In this document: piece by piece, positions 28,517 through 37,654 of the stretch | Numbering within the stretch: position 1 is the first letter of the stretch | Layout of the letters: the number at the start of each line of letters is the position of its first letter | Assembly: GCA_021156365.1 (NCBI GenBank) | Contig: JAJNDK010000002.1 | Coordinates: forward strand, 613,182-677,181 | Reading direction: 5' to 3' | DNA from: Bacteroidota bacterium | GTDB taxonomy: Bacteria; Bacteroidota; Bacteroidia; B-17B0; Aurantibacillaceae | Length of the DNA: 64,000 bases | Translations under genes and position numbers: made by a program | Notes under the pieces: model-generated | What the model was told of the DNA's origin: nothing | The model's database searches: none | Seen by the model: only the letters and a program-made list of their open reading frames with translations

Positions 28517-29992
28517 ATGGCAAAAAAAGAAAATACTGTTGAAGACAGCGGTTTTTTAACCGACTGGAAATACGCTCCGGCTCCGGAGGATAACAAACAC
28601 ATCCGCCTGAACAAGAAATACGATCTGTTCATCAACGGGAAGTTTGTAAAACCCGTCAAAGGGAAATACTTCGATACGATCAATCCGGCCACCGAGCAGA
28701 AGCTGGCTGAAGTGGCCGATGCGGATGAGAAGGATGTGGACACAGCTGTAAAAGCTGCAAAGAACGCCTATGATAAGGTCTGGAAAAAAATGCCGGCAAA
28801 AGAACGGGCTAAATATATTTTCCGGATCGCACGCCTCATGCAGGAACGTGCCCGCGAGTTTTCTGTGATCGAAAGTATGGATGGCGGGAAGCCGATCCGT
28901 GAAAGCCGTGATGTAGATGTTCCTTTAGCAGCCAATCATTTCTTTTATTATGCCGGCTGGGCCGATAAGCTGGAGTATGCATTCCCCAACAGGAATCCCC
29001 AGCCATTGGGTGTTGCGGGGCAGATCATCCCCTGGAATTTTCCTTTGCTGATGGCTGCCTGGAAGATTGCCCCGGCACTGGCCACAGGAAACACCGTGGT
29101 ATTGAAACCTGCTGAAACTACTCCACTCACTGCATTGAAATTAGCTGAGATCATCCAGGAATCCGGATTGCCGGACGGTGTGGTGAACATTATCACCGGG
29201 CATGGCCAAACAGGCGCTGCTATTGTCAATCATCCCCTCGTGAATAAAGTCGCATTCACCGGAAGTACGGATGTAGGGAAGATCATTCAACGTGCAGTAG
29301 CAGGCACCAACAAAAAAGTGACGCTTGAATTAGGAGGCAAAGCTGCCAACATTATTTTCGAAGATGCGCCTATCAACCAGGCTGTGGAAGGCATTGTGAA
29401 CGGGATCTTTTTCAACCAGGGACATGTGTGCTGTGCAGGTTCACGCCTGTTTGTACAGGAAGGCGTGGCAGATGAAGTGATCCGCAAGCTGAAAAACCGT
29501 ATCGAAAAACTGATCGTGGGTGATCCTCTCGATAAGAATACGGATATCGGCGCCATCAATTCCAAAGAGCAATTGCTGAAAATACAGGACTACATAAAGA
29601 TAGGAAAAGACGAGGGCAATGATTTTTATCAGAGCTCCTGCAGCATTCCGTCCAAAGGATTTTTCTGCCGGCCCACTTTGTTTATCAATACTGCGCAATC
29701 CAGCCGGGTGGTGCAGGAAGAGATCTTCGGCCCGGTGCTTACGATCCAGACGTTCCGTACCATTGAAGAAGTGATCGAAAAAGCGAATAACATTCCTTAT
29801 GGTTTATCGGCAGGCGTGTGGACTGATAAAGGCTCTAAGATCTTTAACCTGACATCAAAAATGCGGGCAGGTGTGGTGTGGGCTAATACCTACAACAAGT
29901 TTGATCCGGCTTCTCCGTTCGGCGGTTACAAAGAATCGGGATTTGGCAGAGAAGGCGGCCTGCATGGGCTGAGTGGGTATCTAAATATGTAA
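28517..29992 (+). CDS. NAD(P)-dependent aldehyde dehydrogenase
   Basis: A 491-residue ALDH superfamily enzyme. The cofactor region has IIPWNFPLLMAAWKIAPALATGN, the general base Glu is in LELGGKAANII, and the catalytic Cys in NQGHVCCAGSRLF; the end PFGGYKESGFGREGG is typical. Together with deoC it could convert the acetaldehyde released from deoxyribose-5-phosphate to acetate; that is inference from neighbourhood. It begins 18 bp after the right terminal repeat of the GxxExxY element, which appears to have separated it from deoC. Confidence 0.93.
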   Translation: MAKKENTVEDSGFLTDWKYAPAPEDNKHIRLNKKYDLFINGKFVKPVKGKYFDTINPATEQKLAEVADADEKDVDTAVKAAKNAYDKVWKKMPAKERAKYIFRIARLMQERAREFSVIESMDGGKPIRESRDVDVPLAANHFFYYAGWADKLEYAFPNRNPQPLGVAGQIIPWNFPLLMAAWKIAPALATGNTVVLKPAETTPLTALKLAEIIQESGLPDGVVNIITGHGQTGAAIVNHPLVNKVAFTGSTDVGKIIQRAVAGTNKKVTLELGGKAANIIFEDAPINQAVEGIVNGIFFNQGHVCCAGSRLFVQEGVADEVIRKLKNRIEKLIVGDPLDKNTDIGAINSKEQLLKIQDYIKIGKDEGNDFYQSSCSIPSKGFFCRPTLFINTAQSSRVVQEEIFGPVLTIQTFRTIEEVIEKANNIPYGLSAGVWTDKGSKIFNLTSKMRAGVVWANTYNKFDPASPFGGYKESGFGREGGLHGLSGYLNM

Positions 29993-30063
29993 TGCCTGTT
30001 TTTTGGCATTTATTTGCCGGAATTTAATATTTTTCAGCATTTCCGCCTTTTTTTATACCTTTC

Positions 30064-31410
30064 GTGCTATTATATCTGATTGTGTTCCGGCCATTTAAAC
30101 GATCTTATGCCCTTTTTTGTTTGTTTGGACTTTTCGTCCTTACAGGCTCCTTTTCTTTTGCCCAGGACGGCGGTTATCTCGAGTTTGCCGGGCGATGTAT
30201 GAAAGATCAGAAGCCACTCCCTAATTCACACGTAACTGTATTCAAAGGCCCCAACAAAGTAACCGAGGTTACTACCGGAAAAAACGGAAAATTCATGTTT
30301 GACCTGGAGCTGGGCTTCGATTATAAGATCACTTTCAGCTCGCCGGGCTGTGCCGATATGTATTGCATGGTGTACGGAGCCAAATGCCCTGCCGATAAAG
30401 CCATCTTCCCGATCTATGATATCGATGTTACTTTTTTCGAATACGGACAGGCGCGTGTTAATTACCTCAACTTCAAAAATCCCTTTACCAAGATTATTTT
30501 CGATGGAAAAAAAACCTTTAAGGACGATGATAAATATGTAGAGCAGTTTTTGAAAGACCTGTACATCGATTTCGATGAGATCAAAAAGCTGGAGGAAGAA
30601 AAGCTCGAAAAAGAGAAACATGAGAAAGAGCTGATGGTAAAGCAGAAGCTGGAACAGGAAGAAAAACTGCGGCAGGAACAAATTGCCCTGGCCGATAAAA
30701 AAGCAAAAGAAGAAGCGGAGATCCTGCGCAGGAAGCTGGAAGAGCAACATCGTCTTGAAAAAGAGAAAGAGGCAAAAAGTATGGTGAATGTGAAGGAAAA
30801 TGAAGCCAACGAATCGATGGTGAAAGAGGAGATCAATCTCACTATCAAAAAGGAACAGCAGAAGATCAAAGAGAAACAGAACAAGGCTATTAAAACAAAT
30901 TACGAGAACGATCTGCTGAAACTGGTAGCGGAGAATGAGAAACAGCTGAAAGAAAAAACATTCACCAAAGAGCGGAAAGAGGCAGAAAAAAACGAGGTCA
31001 TCGAGATCCTGCGCCAGGAAGCCATTACCAAAGCAAAGGCTTCGGAGGTCCGCTTCGATAAAAAAATAAAAGCCAAACAGGCCGTTCTGAATTCCCGGAT
31101 ACTTAACCACGAAATGACCGGGCTGGTGAAAACAGTTGCACAGAACAGCGTTTCTGCAAAAATTGCAGGCACCAAAACATATCCGGTTGCAAAAAATTAC
31201 AGATCAAAGACAATGGTGGGCATCACGACCGATTCGGAGAACGGAACATTCAAGAACAGTTACAACATTTCGATCTCCGAAGGCGATACCAAAACCATTT
31301 ACCGGAAAGAAAAATATTCCTGGGGACTGATCTATTATTTTAAGAACGATACGGAGATAAACGAAGAACAATATTATAACGAACTATCAGTATACAATGT
31401 GCCACTTTAA
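30064..31410 (+). CDS. Exported protein with beta domain and long charged coiled coil
   Basis: A 448-residue protein opening at a GTG with signal peptide ending FSFAQ (about 34). Residues about 38-115 look like a carboxypeptidase-regulatory (CnaB-like) domain: YLEFAGRCMKDQKPLPNSHVTVF ends with DYKITFSSPGC. About 165-345 is a highly charged Lys/Glu coiled coil. The last 80 residues are a separate small domain. Its 3' end overlaps the start of the propeller/SpoIIE gene by 14 bp, so the two are coupled, and it may be the partner of that sensor. No enzymatic motif seen. Confidence 0.7.
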   Translation: MLLYLIVFRPFKRSYALFCLFGLFVLTGSFSFAQDGGYLEFAGRCMKDQKPLPNSHVTVFKGPNKVTEVTTGKNGKFMFDLELGFDYKITFSSPGCADMYCMVYGAKCPADKAIFPIYDIDVTFFEYGQARVNYLNFKNPFTKIIFDGKKTFKDDDKYVEQFLKDLYIDFDEIKKLEEEKLEKEKHEKELMVKQKLEQEEKLRQEQIALADKKAKEEAEILRRKLEEQHRLEKEKEAKSMVNVKENEANESMVKEEINLTIKKEQQKIKEKQNKAIKTNYENDLLKLVAENEKQLKEKTFTKERKEAEKNEVIEILRQEAITKAKASEVRFDKKIKAKQAVLNSRILNHEMTGLVKTVAQNSVSAKIAGTKTYPVAKNYRSKTMVGITTDSENGTFKNSYNISISEGDTKTIYRKEKYSWGLIYYFKNDTEINEEQYYNELSVYNVPL

Positions 31411-34400
31411 CTTAATTGCATGGAAAAGGACCGGCAGGGCAATTTTGTTCCTGTTACTGCCGCTTTTGTTCCTCAACAAAGCACCTGCACAGACGACCAG
31501 TTTTATTACCTATGCCATGGAGCAGGGGCTTATTCAGAACCAGGTAGAATCCATTGTCCAGGACGACGAGGGGAATCTCTGGATCTCCACCATTGCAGGC
31601 CTCACACGGTACGACGGCTCGAAATTTGTTTCCTACACGAAAAATCAGGGGCTGGCAGAAGACTGGATCACTACTTCTTACAAAGACAGCAAAGGCAATC
31701 TGTGGTTCGGCCATTGGGCAGGCGGTGTTACCCGTTACAATGTGAAGCTCCGTATTTTTGAGAACCTCAACCTCGAACAATACACCCATTTCAAATCTAT
31801 CCGGAGTATCCTTGAAGATACGGATGGTAAATTCTGGATCGCTACGGAAGGGGCCGGTGTTTTTATTTTTGATCCCGGCAAAAATGCCATGTTCTCAATC
31901 CAGTCAAAGGATGGTCTTTCCAGCAATACGGTGTATGACATGGTTTTTGATGAATACAACAATATCTGGTTTGCAGGAGATTCAGGTGTGGTGGTCTATA
32001 ACAAAAAGAATCCGCCCGCTTCCCCGAAATCCTACTTAAAGGTAGGAACCACCAACGGCCTGTTCAGCGACAATATTACCAGCCTGTATTATTCCTCTCA
32101 AAAAGAGCTGTGGATGGGCTCCGCAGACAAAGGCGCTGTTATGATCCCCCTGAACGGAGAAGTAACGAATATACAAACGCAGCTTATCGATAAACAAAAA
32201 ACCATTACCGAAGCAAACGGTTTGCAGTCGAGCTTCATAAAAACCATTCGTGAAGATCATTTCAAAAACATCTGGATCGGAACGATAGGCGGAGGCGTTT
32301 CAAAATTAGCCAGGGAAAAAGGAATCAACACCGACTTTGTTTTTAAAACATACAGCACACGCCAGGGACTCAATTACTTTAATGTAAGCGCTATTTTTGA
32401 AGACAGGGAAAAAACAGTCTGGATAGGGACGGATCTCGGGCTGAACCAATTCAGGGGAGAGCGTATCCAGATCTTCGATGAGGCGGATTCGATCCCCAAT
32501 AATATTATCTGGAGTACCTATTGCGACAGGGATGGCAATGTTTGGACGGGTACCAACAACGGGCTTGCGCGGATGTCTTTTTCGTATACCAAAGACAATA
32601 TAGAATCGCACACCCTGAAATTATTCACGGAGAAGAACGGATTAAATGCTTCCGTGATCCTTTCCGTATTCCAGGATTCGAAAGGGAATATATGGGTGGG
32701 AACGGGTTTCAGCGGGGCTTATATGCTGGCGCCCGGGCAGGAAAAATTCGTTCAGTACAATACGGCAAAAGGTCTGGGGAATGATATGGTGTACTCGGTG
32801 GCGGAAGACAAACAGGGGAATATCTGGTTTGGCACCAAGGAAGGCGCCTCCAAGCTCAATCCTGCAAGTGGTGTGATCCGGAATTACACAACAGCCGACG
32901 GACTTGGAGGGAATCACATCTACCGTATTTTCCAGGGGAAGAACGGTTTGTTATGGATCGGTGCATTGGGTGGCAATCTCACTGCTTACGACGGAACAAG
33001 CTTTAAACGGTATGATGAAACCAACGGACTGAAACACCGCTTTATACTTTGCATTGACGAAGACAAGAACGGCAACCTGTGGTTCGGCTGTTACGGCGGC
33101 GGTCTGTATAAATACGACGGAAATAAATTCACCAACTATGGCGCAGAACAAGGCTTGCACAACGACTCACCCTTTTCTGTTATTGCCGATGAGCAAAACA
33201 ATATCTGGATCGGAAACAATCACGGGATCGAGAAATTTGATGTGGCGAAAAACAAATTTGTTTTCTATGGTCGCAACGATGGTTTTATGGGCGTGGAGTG
33301 CAATCCAAATTCGGCTTGTATAGATCAGCGGGGAAATCTTTGGTTCGGGACGATCATGGGTGCGGTCAAATTCAATCCCAATGAAGACCTGCCCAATGAA
33401 GTAGCTCCACTCACACAGATCCTCGGGTTAAAGATGCACCTGATCGATACGGTATTCCCTTCCAACAATGAATTCCGGTACAACGAGAACAATCTTACCT
33501 TCAGCTTCATTGGCATCTGCCTCACCAACCCGGAAAAAGTAAAATACGAATACTCACTCGATGGTTTCGACAGGGGATGGGTCCCCGTGAACCACCTCGT
33601 GCACGAAGCGACGTATACAAATCTTCCTCCGGGGAAATATGTGTTCAAAGTCCGGGCCTCCAATAATGATGGTGTATGGAGCGAACCCACCGCCTATAGT
33701 TTCACCGTGAAGCCTCCTTTCTGGCAAACGGCATTGTTCTACGTAGCCGTTGTGATCTTTATTGTCTTCACGATCTTTGTGTATGACAGGGTACGCACCC
33801 GCAAGCTCAAAAAAGCCAAACACGAACTGGAGCGAAAAGTAGAAGAGCGTACTATTCAGCTCGCGATCATGAATGCGGAGCTCGCTGAAAAGAACAAGGA
33901 CATTACCGATTCCATCCGCTATGCAAAACGTATTCAGGAAGGCTCGCTGGTTTCGCACAACGATATCCTGAAAACCATCCCGGATTCTTTCATCCTCTTC
34001 AACCCGAAAGATATTGTAAGTGGTGATTTTACCTGGATCAAAGAAAAGAACAATGCCGTTTATATTGGAGTGATCGATTGTACAGGACATGGTGTACCGG
34101 GAGCTTTCCTCAGTATTGTGGCCAATAACCTGCTGGAAAAAACATTTGCCGAATGCGGCGACACATCCCCCGCAGCATTGCTTGATCACCTCAGCCGTAT
34201 TGCTTCCACTGCACTGCATTCCTCTACGGAAGGATATCAGCTGCGCGATGGAATGGACATAGCTTTGTGTAAAATAGACCGGAAAAACAACAAGGTAGAG
34301 TTTTCGGGAGCCTACAATTCCCTTTACCTGATCAGGGAAAACAAGCTGATCGAGTACCCGGCCGATCATTTTTCCATTGGTGTGTTAGAAGACGGAAAAC

Positions 34401-34648
34401 AGTATCAGAATCATTCCTTCAATATAGAAAAAGGAGATCAGCTGTATATGTTCACCGATGGATTTGCCGATCAGTTTGGCGGCGACAAGGGAAAAAAATA
34501 CAAGTATCATCACTTCCAGGAATTCCTGGTAAAAATAAATACCCGTCCGGCAGAAGAGCAGCGGAAATTGCTGCAGGAAGAGTTCATAGAGTGGAAAAAG
34601 AACCTGGAACAGGTCGATGACGTTACAGTCATAGGTATTCGACTATAG
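31397..34648 (+). CDS. Propeller sensor with SpoIIE-type serine phosphatase output
   Basis: A 1083-residue membrane sensor. Signal peptide about 1-33; about fourteen two-component-regulator propeller repeats (NLWISTIAGLTRYDG, NLWFGHWAGGVTRY, NIWIGTIGGGVSKL and so on) form two seven-bladed periplasmic propellers to about 690; a Y_Y_Y domain at about 725-795; one membrane helix (ALFYVAVVIFIVFTIFVYD) near 805; a coiled coil; then a SpoIIE/PP2C phosphatase (about 880-1083) with GDFTWIK, IDCTGHGVPGAFLSIV, LRDGMDIALC and MFTDGFADQFGG. The domain plan is that of hybrid sensors with the kinase replaced by a phosphatase, so output is probably dephosphorylation of an anti-sigma-antagonist-like protein. 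Paralog at 47528. Confidence 0.92.
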   Translation: MCHFNLIAWKRTGRAILFLLLPLLFLNKAPAQTTSFITYAMEQGLIQNQVESIVQDDEGNLWISTIAGLTRYDGSKFVSYTKNQGLAEDWITTSYKDSKGNLWFGHWAGGVTRYNVKLRIFENLNLEQYTHFKSIRSILEDTDGKFWIATEGAGVFIFDPGKNAMFSIQSKDGLSSNTVYDMVFDEYNNIWFAGDSGVVVYNKKNPPASPKSYLKVGTTNGLFSDNITSLYYSSQKELWMGSADKGAVMIPLNGEVTNIQTQLIDKQKTITEANGLQSSFIKTIREDHFKNIWIGTIGGGVSKLAREKGINTDFVFKTYSTRQGLNYFNVSAIFEDREKTVWIGTDLGLNQFRGERIQIFDEADSIPNNIIWSTYCDRDGNVWTGTNNGLARMSFSYTKDNIESHTLKLFTEKNGLNASVILSVFQDSKGNIWVGTGFSGAYMLAPGQEKFVQYNTAKGLGNDMVYSVAEDKQGNIWFGTKEGASKLNPASGVIRNYTTADGLGGNHIYRIFQGKNGLLWIGALGGNLTAYDGTSFKRYDETNGLKHRFILCIDEDKNGNLWFGCYGGGLYKYDGNKFTNYGAEQGLHNDSPFSVIADEQNNIWIGNNHGIEKFDVAKNKFVFYGRNDGFMGVECNPNSACIDQRGNLWFGTIMGAVKFNPNEDLPNEVAPLTQILGLKMHLIDTVFPSNNEFRYNENNLTFSFIGICLTNPEKVKYEYSLDGFDRGWVPVNHLVHEATYTNLPPGKYVFKVRASNNDGVWSEPTAYSFTVKPPFWQTALFYVAVVIFIVFTIFVYDRVRTRKLKKAKHELERKVEERTIQLAIMNAELAEKNKDITDSIRYAKRIQEGSLVSHNDILKTIPDSFILFNPKDIVSGDFTWIKEKNNAVYIGVIDCTGHGVPGAFLSIVANNLLEKTFAECGDTSPAALLDHLSRIASTALHSSTEGYQLRDGMDIALCKIDRKNNKVEFSGAYNSLYLIRENKLIEYPADHFSIGVLEDGKQYQNHSFNIEKGDQLYMFTDGFADQFGGDKGKKYKYHHFQEFLVKINTRPAEEQRKLLQEEFIEWKKNLEQVDDVTVIGIRL

Positions 34649-34654
34649 GATCTT

Positions 34655-34688
34655 TTTGCTTCCGGTATCCGATTAAACTTTACCTTTG
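34655..34688 (+). promoter_or_regulatory. Candidate Bacteroidota promoter (-33 TTTG, -7 TACCTTTG)
   Basis: TTTG at 34655-34658 and TACCTTTG at 34681-34688 are separated by 22 bp, close to the family spacing. It lies in the 68-bp gap before the methyltransferase gene. Confidence 0.55.
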
Positions 34689-34716
34689 CCGAATCTACAG
34701 AAAGCACGAATAAGAA

Positions 34717-35598
34717 ATGGAACTATTATATCCGAAACACTGGAAAGACTACGAGCTGATCGACTGCGGCGATTTTGAAAAGCTGGAACGCTTCGGGAGC
34801 TACATTACCATCCGCCCCGAGCCACAGGCGGTTTGGAAAAAACGGATGAGTGTTGCAGATTGGGAAAAACAGGCGCATGTAAAATTTGTTCCGCGATCCA
34901 GCTCTTCCGGCGATTGGAAAAAGCTGAAACAAATGCCCGATCAGTGGAAGATTTCTTACACGCTGCTGAAAGAAGCAGAGATCACCTTTCGGTTGGGACT
35001 CACCTCTTTCAAACACGTTGGCGTTTTTCCCGAGCAGGCTGTGAACTGGGACGTGATCTATTCTTTCCTTAAAAACAGCAACAAACCGAAATTCCTGAAC
35101 CTTTTTGCCTACACGGGAGGCGCTTCCATTGCCGCTAAAGCATCAGGCGCTGATGTAACACATGTGGATTCCATCAAGCAGGTAGTTACCTGGGCCAATG
35201 AGAACATGACCGCTTCCAAACTGGATAATATCCGCTGGATGGTGGACGATGCCCTGAAATTTGTGAAGAAAGAGATGCGCCGCGAAAATAAATACCAGGG
35301 GATCATCCTGGATCCTCCTGCTTTTGGCCACGGCCCTAACGGAGAGAAATGGAAATTAGAAGACAATATCCTGGAGATGATGGACAGTGTGCTGCAGCTT
35401 GTAGACCCGGATCATCATTTATTGATACTGAATGCTTATTCACTCGGATTTTCTGCATTGGTTGCGGAGAATTTGCTGAAACCCTTTGCGGATAAACGAA
35501 AGTCCGAGCTGTCGATCGGTGAGCTGTATATTCCTGCTACTTCGGGAGTGAAGCTGCCATTGGGTGTGTGGGGCAGGCTGCAGAAGGCGGCGAAATAA
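34717..35598 (+). CDS. Class I SAM-dependent methyltransferase, RlmI/RlmK-like
   Basis: A 293-residue methyltransferase. Motif I is FLNLFAYTGGASIAAKASGA (about 127-146), followed by DVTHVDSIKQVVTWANEN, the DDALKFVKKE stretch and the catalytic-type GIILDPPAFGHGPNGEKWKL. This is the Rossmann core of the rRNA 5-methylcytosine enzymes RlmI/RlmK, but the N-terminal PUA domain is replaced by a shorter segment (DYELIDCGDFEKLERFG). rRNA methylation is likely; the position is unknown. Confidence 0.85.
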   Translation: MELLYPKHWKDYELIDCGDFEKLERFGSYITIRPEPQAVWKKRMSVADWEKQAHVKFVPRSSSSGDWKKLKQMPDQWKISYTLLKEAEITFRLGLTSFKHVGVFPEQAVNWDVIYSFLKNSNKPKFLNLFAYTGGASIAAKASGADVTHVDSIKQVVTWANENMTASKLDNIRWMVDDALKFVKKEMRRENKYQGIILDPPAFGHGPNGEKWKLEDNILEMMDSVLQLVDPDHHLLILNAYSLGFSALVAENLLKPFADKRKSELSIGELYIPATSGVKLPLGVWGRLQKAAK

Positions 35599-35606
35599 GT
35601 TTTGTA

Positions 35607-35963
35607 TCAGTCCTCGTCAATGTTCTTTAGGGCCTTCAGTTCAGCAATACTATACGTTTTTGTTTCCACCATTCTCCCTTCATCCGTCTTTACAACGGTC
35701 AATGTATCGTCCATGCATTTGATCCGGATAAGTGTATATTGAATATCGTGAGTGCCAACAAATACCCTAAAGTTCACAGAGTCGGTGATCCATTCGCCAT
35801 AAAGATCCGCTCCAAATGCTCCTTGCCCGAAAACGGTATAAGTTTCAGCAGTTATGTCGTTGCATACATTATTACTCATCCGGAATTTTTCGCGGCTTTT
35901 TTCATCCCAACATCCCGAGCACAGCAGTAAAATAAAAGGTATTGAGAAGAGCTTTCTAAGCAT
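35607..35963 (-). CDS. Small lipoprotein of unknown function
   Basis: A 118-residue protein with signal peptide and lipobox LCSGC (Cys18), then a compact beta-rich domain with FGADLYGEWITDSVNFRVF and TLIRIKCMDDTLTVVKTD. No recognised family. It lies 7 bp downstream of the ruvB stop on the same strand and is probably transcribed with it, though a functional link is not implied. Confidence 0.6.
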   Translation of the reverse strand: MLRKLFSIPFILLLCSGCWDEKSREKFRMSNNVCNDITAETYTVFGQGAFGADLYGEWITDSVNFRVFVGTHDIQYTLIRIKCMDDTLTVVKTDEGRMVETKTYSIAELKALKNIDED

Positions 35964-35970
35964 CTGTTAT

Positions 35971-37002
35971 TTAGTCTTCCCCAAATAAAGTTCCCTTATT
36001 ATTCCAGATCGACTTACCAAGATGTTTGTAAGCAAGCTCTGTAGCTTCCCTGCCGCGTGGTGTGCGGATCAGGTATCCTTCCTGGATGAGGAAGGGCTCG
36101 TATACTTCTTCGATCGTTCCCGCTTCTTCCCCTACGGAGGTACTGATGGTATTGATCCCCACGGGACCACCTTTGAATTTATCAATGATGGCAGAAAGGA
36201 TGCGGTGATCCATTTCGTCGAGGCCGTTCTTGTCTACATTGAGCGCATTCAGCCCATATTGCGAGATCTCCATATCGATGGTGCCATTCCCTTTGATCTG
36301 TGCAAAATCACGCAGCCTGCGGAGCAATGCATTCGCGATCCGCGGAGTTCCTCTGCTTCTTCGTGCAATTTCGTAAGAGGCTTCTTCCGTGATCTCCACA
36401 TTCAGGATGCCTGCGCTGCGCTGAACAATATTGGTAAGTGTTTTGGAATCGTAATAATTGAGGCGTGAATTGATGCCGAAGCGTGCACGCAAAGGAGCCG
36501 TGAGCAAACCACTACGCGTGGTAGCGCCTACGAGCGTAAAAGGATTCAGCTTGATCTGCACACTGCGTGCATTGGGGCCGCTGTCGATCATGATGTCGAT
36601 CCGGTAATCTTCCATGGCTGAATAAAGATATTCTTCCACCAGCGGGCTCAGGCGATGGATCTCATCGATGAACAATACATCAAAAGGCTCCAGGTTGGTG
36701 AGCAGCCCGGCCAAGTCGCCCGGTTTGTCAAGCACAGGACCGGAAGTGATCTTGATATTTACTCCAAGGTCATTAGAGATAATATAGGCCAGCGTGGTTT
36801 TTCCCAGTCCGGGAGGGCCATGCAGCAGTACATGATCCAGGGCTTCTTCCCGTTGTTTGGCTGCTTCCACGAATACACGAAGATTGTCCACCACGGTTGG
36901 TTGTCCGCTGAAATCATCGAACAGGGAAGGGCGCAATGCTCTTTCGTATTCCTTTTCAGTAGAACCTAATTTTTCTTCGCTGGGATCTAAGTTTTCGTTC
37001 AT
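35971..37002 (-). CDS. ruvB: Holliday junction branch migration ATPase RuvB
   Basis: A 343-residue RuvB of normal length from the ATG at 37000-37002 ([12 protein letters not shown]); an upstream in-frame ATG would add 24 residues that lie over the promoter motif. RuvB landmarks: [12 protein letters not shown], Walker [14 protein letters not shown], Walker [31 protein letters not shown] and the winged-helix end [18 protein letters not shown]. It drives branch migration with RuvA. No ruvA neighbour is present. Confidence 0.97.
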   Translation of the reverse strand: MNENLDPSEEKLGSTEKEYERALRPSLFDDFSGQPTVVDNLRVFVEAAKQREEALDHVLLHGPPGLGKTTLAYIISNDLGVNIKITSGPVLDKPGDLAGLLTNLEPFDVLFIDEIHRLSPLVEEYLYSAMEDYRIDIMIDSGPNARSVQIKLNPFTLVGATTRSGLLTAPLRARFGINSRLNYYDSKTLTNIVQRSAGILNVEITEEASYEIARRSRGTPRIANALLRRLRDFAQIKGNGTIDMEISQYGLNALNVDKNGLDEMDHRILSAIIDKFKGGPVGINTISTSVGEEAGTIEEVYEPFLIQEGYLIRTPRGREATELAYKHLGKSIWNNKGTLFGED

Positions 37003-37008
37003 GTGTTG

Positions 37009-37016
37009 CAAAGGTA
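37009..37016 (-). promoter_or_regulatory. Candidate -7 element of ruvB
   Basis: TACCTTTG on the minus strand ends only 6 bp before the chosen ruvB ATG. If used, the transcript would be leaderless or nearly so. The fit to TAnnTTTG is exact. Confidence 0.5.
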
Positions 37017-37125
37017 AGAAAAAGCAGAAAGGGAAATGAGCCTGTGGAAAACTGGTAATACGATCGTTTGACAATAACTACCCATTTATTCCTTAACGTT
37101 TTTTGTCAACGCCAGAATGTTCCGA

Positions 37126-37644
37126 TCAGGCTGGCTTCATGGTCAATTTGATCTTGCGCTTGCCTTCTGTCGTTACGATCTCGAACTTATCTGCCGTAAG
37201 CGTGAGAATATCCCAGAGCTGCACTTTTGTGTTCAGCTGAAAAGAGTTGGTATAGTTAGGACCGCTATCGAAGAAAAAAGCAATACGGCCTTTGTCGTTC
37301 TCAAACCTCCAGGCCGAAGACTGGCTCGCCGTAAGGCCTACCGGCAGAACATAGGCGCCCCGGTAACCGGAAATTGTTCCGTGATCCACTTTTTTGAACC
37401 GAATCTTCACTTCATTGAATGTGTAATTGATCGCAGTGGTATAATAACCGGTGTATACCCTGTCGGTACTGTCTTCTCCGTCTATCGTGAGCTGTGTTAC
37501 CTGCCAGAGTCCTTTATCTATGCGTTTCATCGGGCTTTTAAACAAATAACGTTTCGGATCGTCCGGGTATTTTTTACAACCGGTGATCCCGATAATTACC
37601 GGAACAAGCAATACGATAAGCGATATGTAAATTATTTTTTTCAA
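37126..37644 (-). CDS. Lipoprotein of unknown function
   Basis: A 172-residue protein with signal peptide and lipobox ITGC (Cys23) followed by KKYPDDP. The rest is a beta-rich domain with KGLWQVTQLTIDGEDSTD (about 45-62), RIAFFFDSGP and the closing LTLTADKFEIVTTEGK, a pattern recalling lipocalin-like Bacteroidota lipoproteins. Located 10 bp downstream of the thiolase gene; no specific function can be given. Confidence 0.65.
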   Translation of the reverse strand: MKKIIYISLIVLLVPVIIGITGCKKYPDDPKRYLFKSPMKRIDKGLWQVTQLTIDGEDSTDRVYTGYYTTAINYTFNEVKIRFKKVDHGTISGYRGAYVLPVGLTASQSSAWRFENDKGRIAFFFDSGPNYTNSFQLNTKVQLWDILTLTADKFEIVTTEGKRKIKLTMKPA

Positions 37645-37654
37645 TTTTCTTTTA

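Noticed and set aside
30226..31110. A 294-codon minus-strand ORF rich in Phe/Leu
   Set aside because: Antisense reading of the Lys/Glu coiled-coil region, which always gives Phe/Leu-rich pseudo-membrane sequence.
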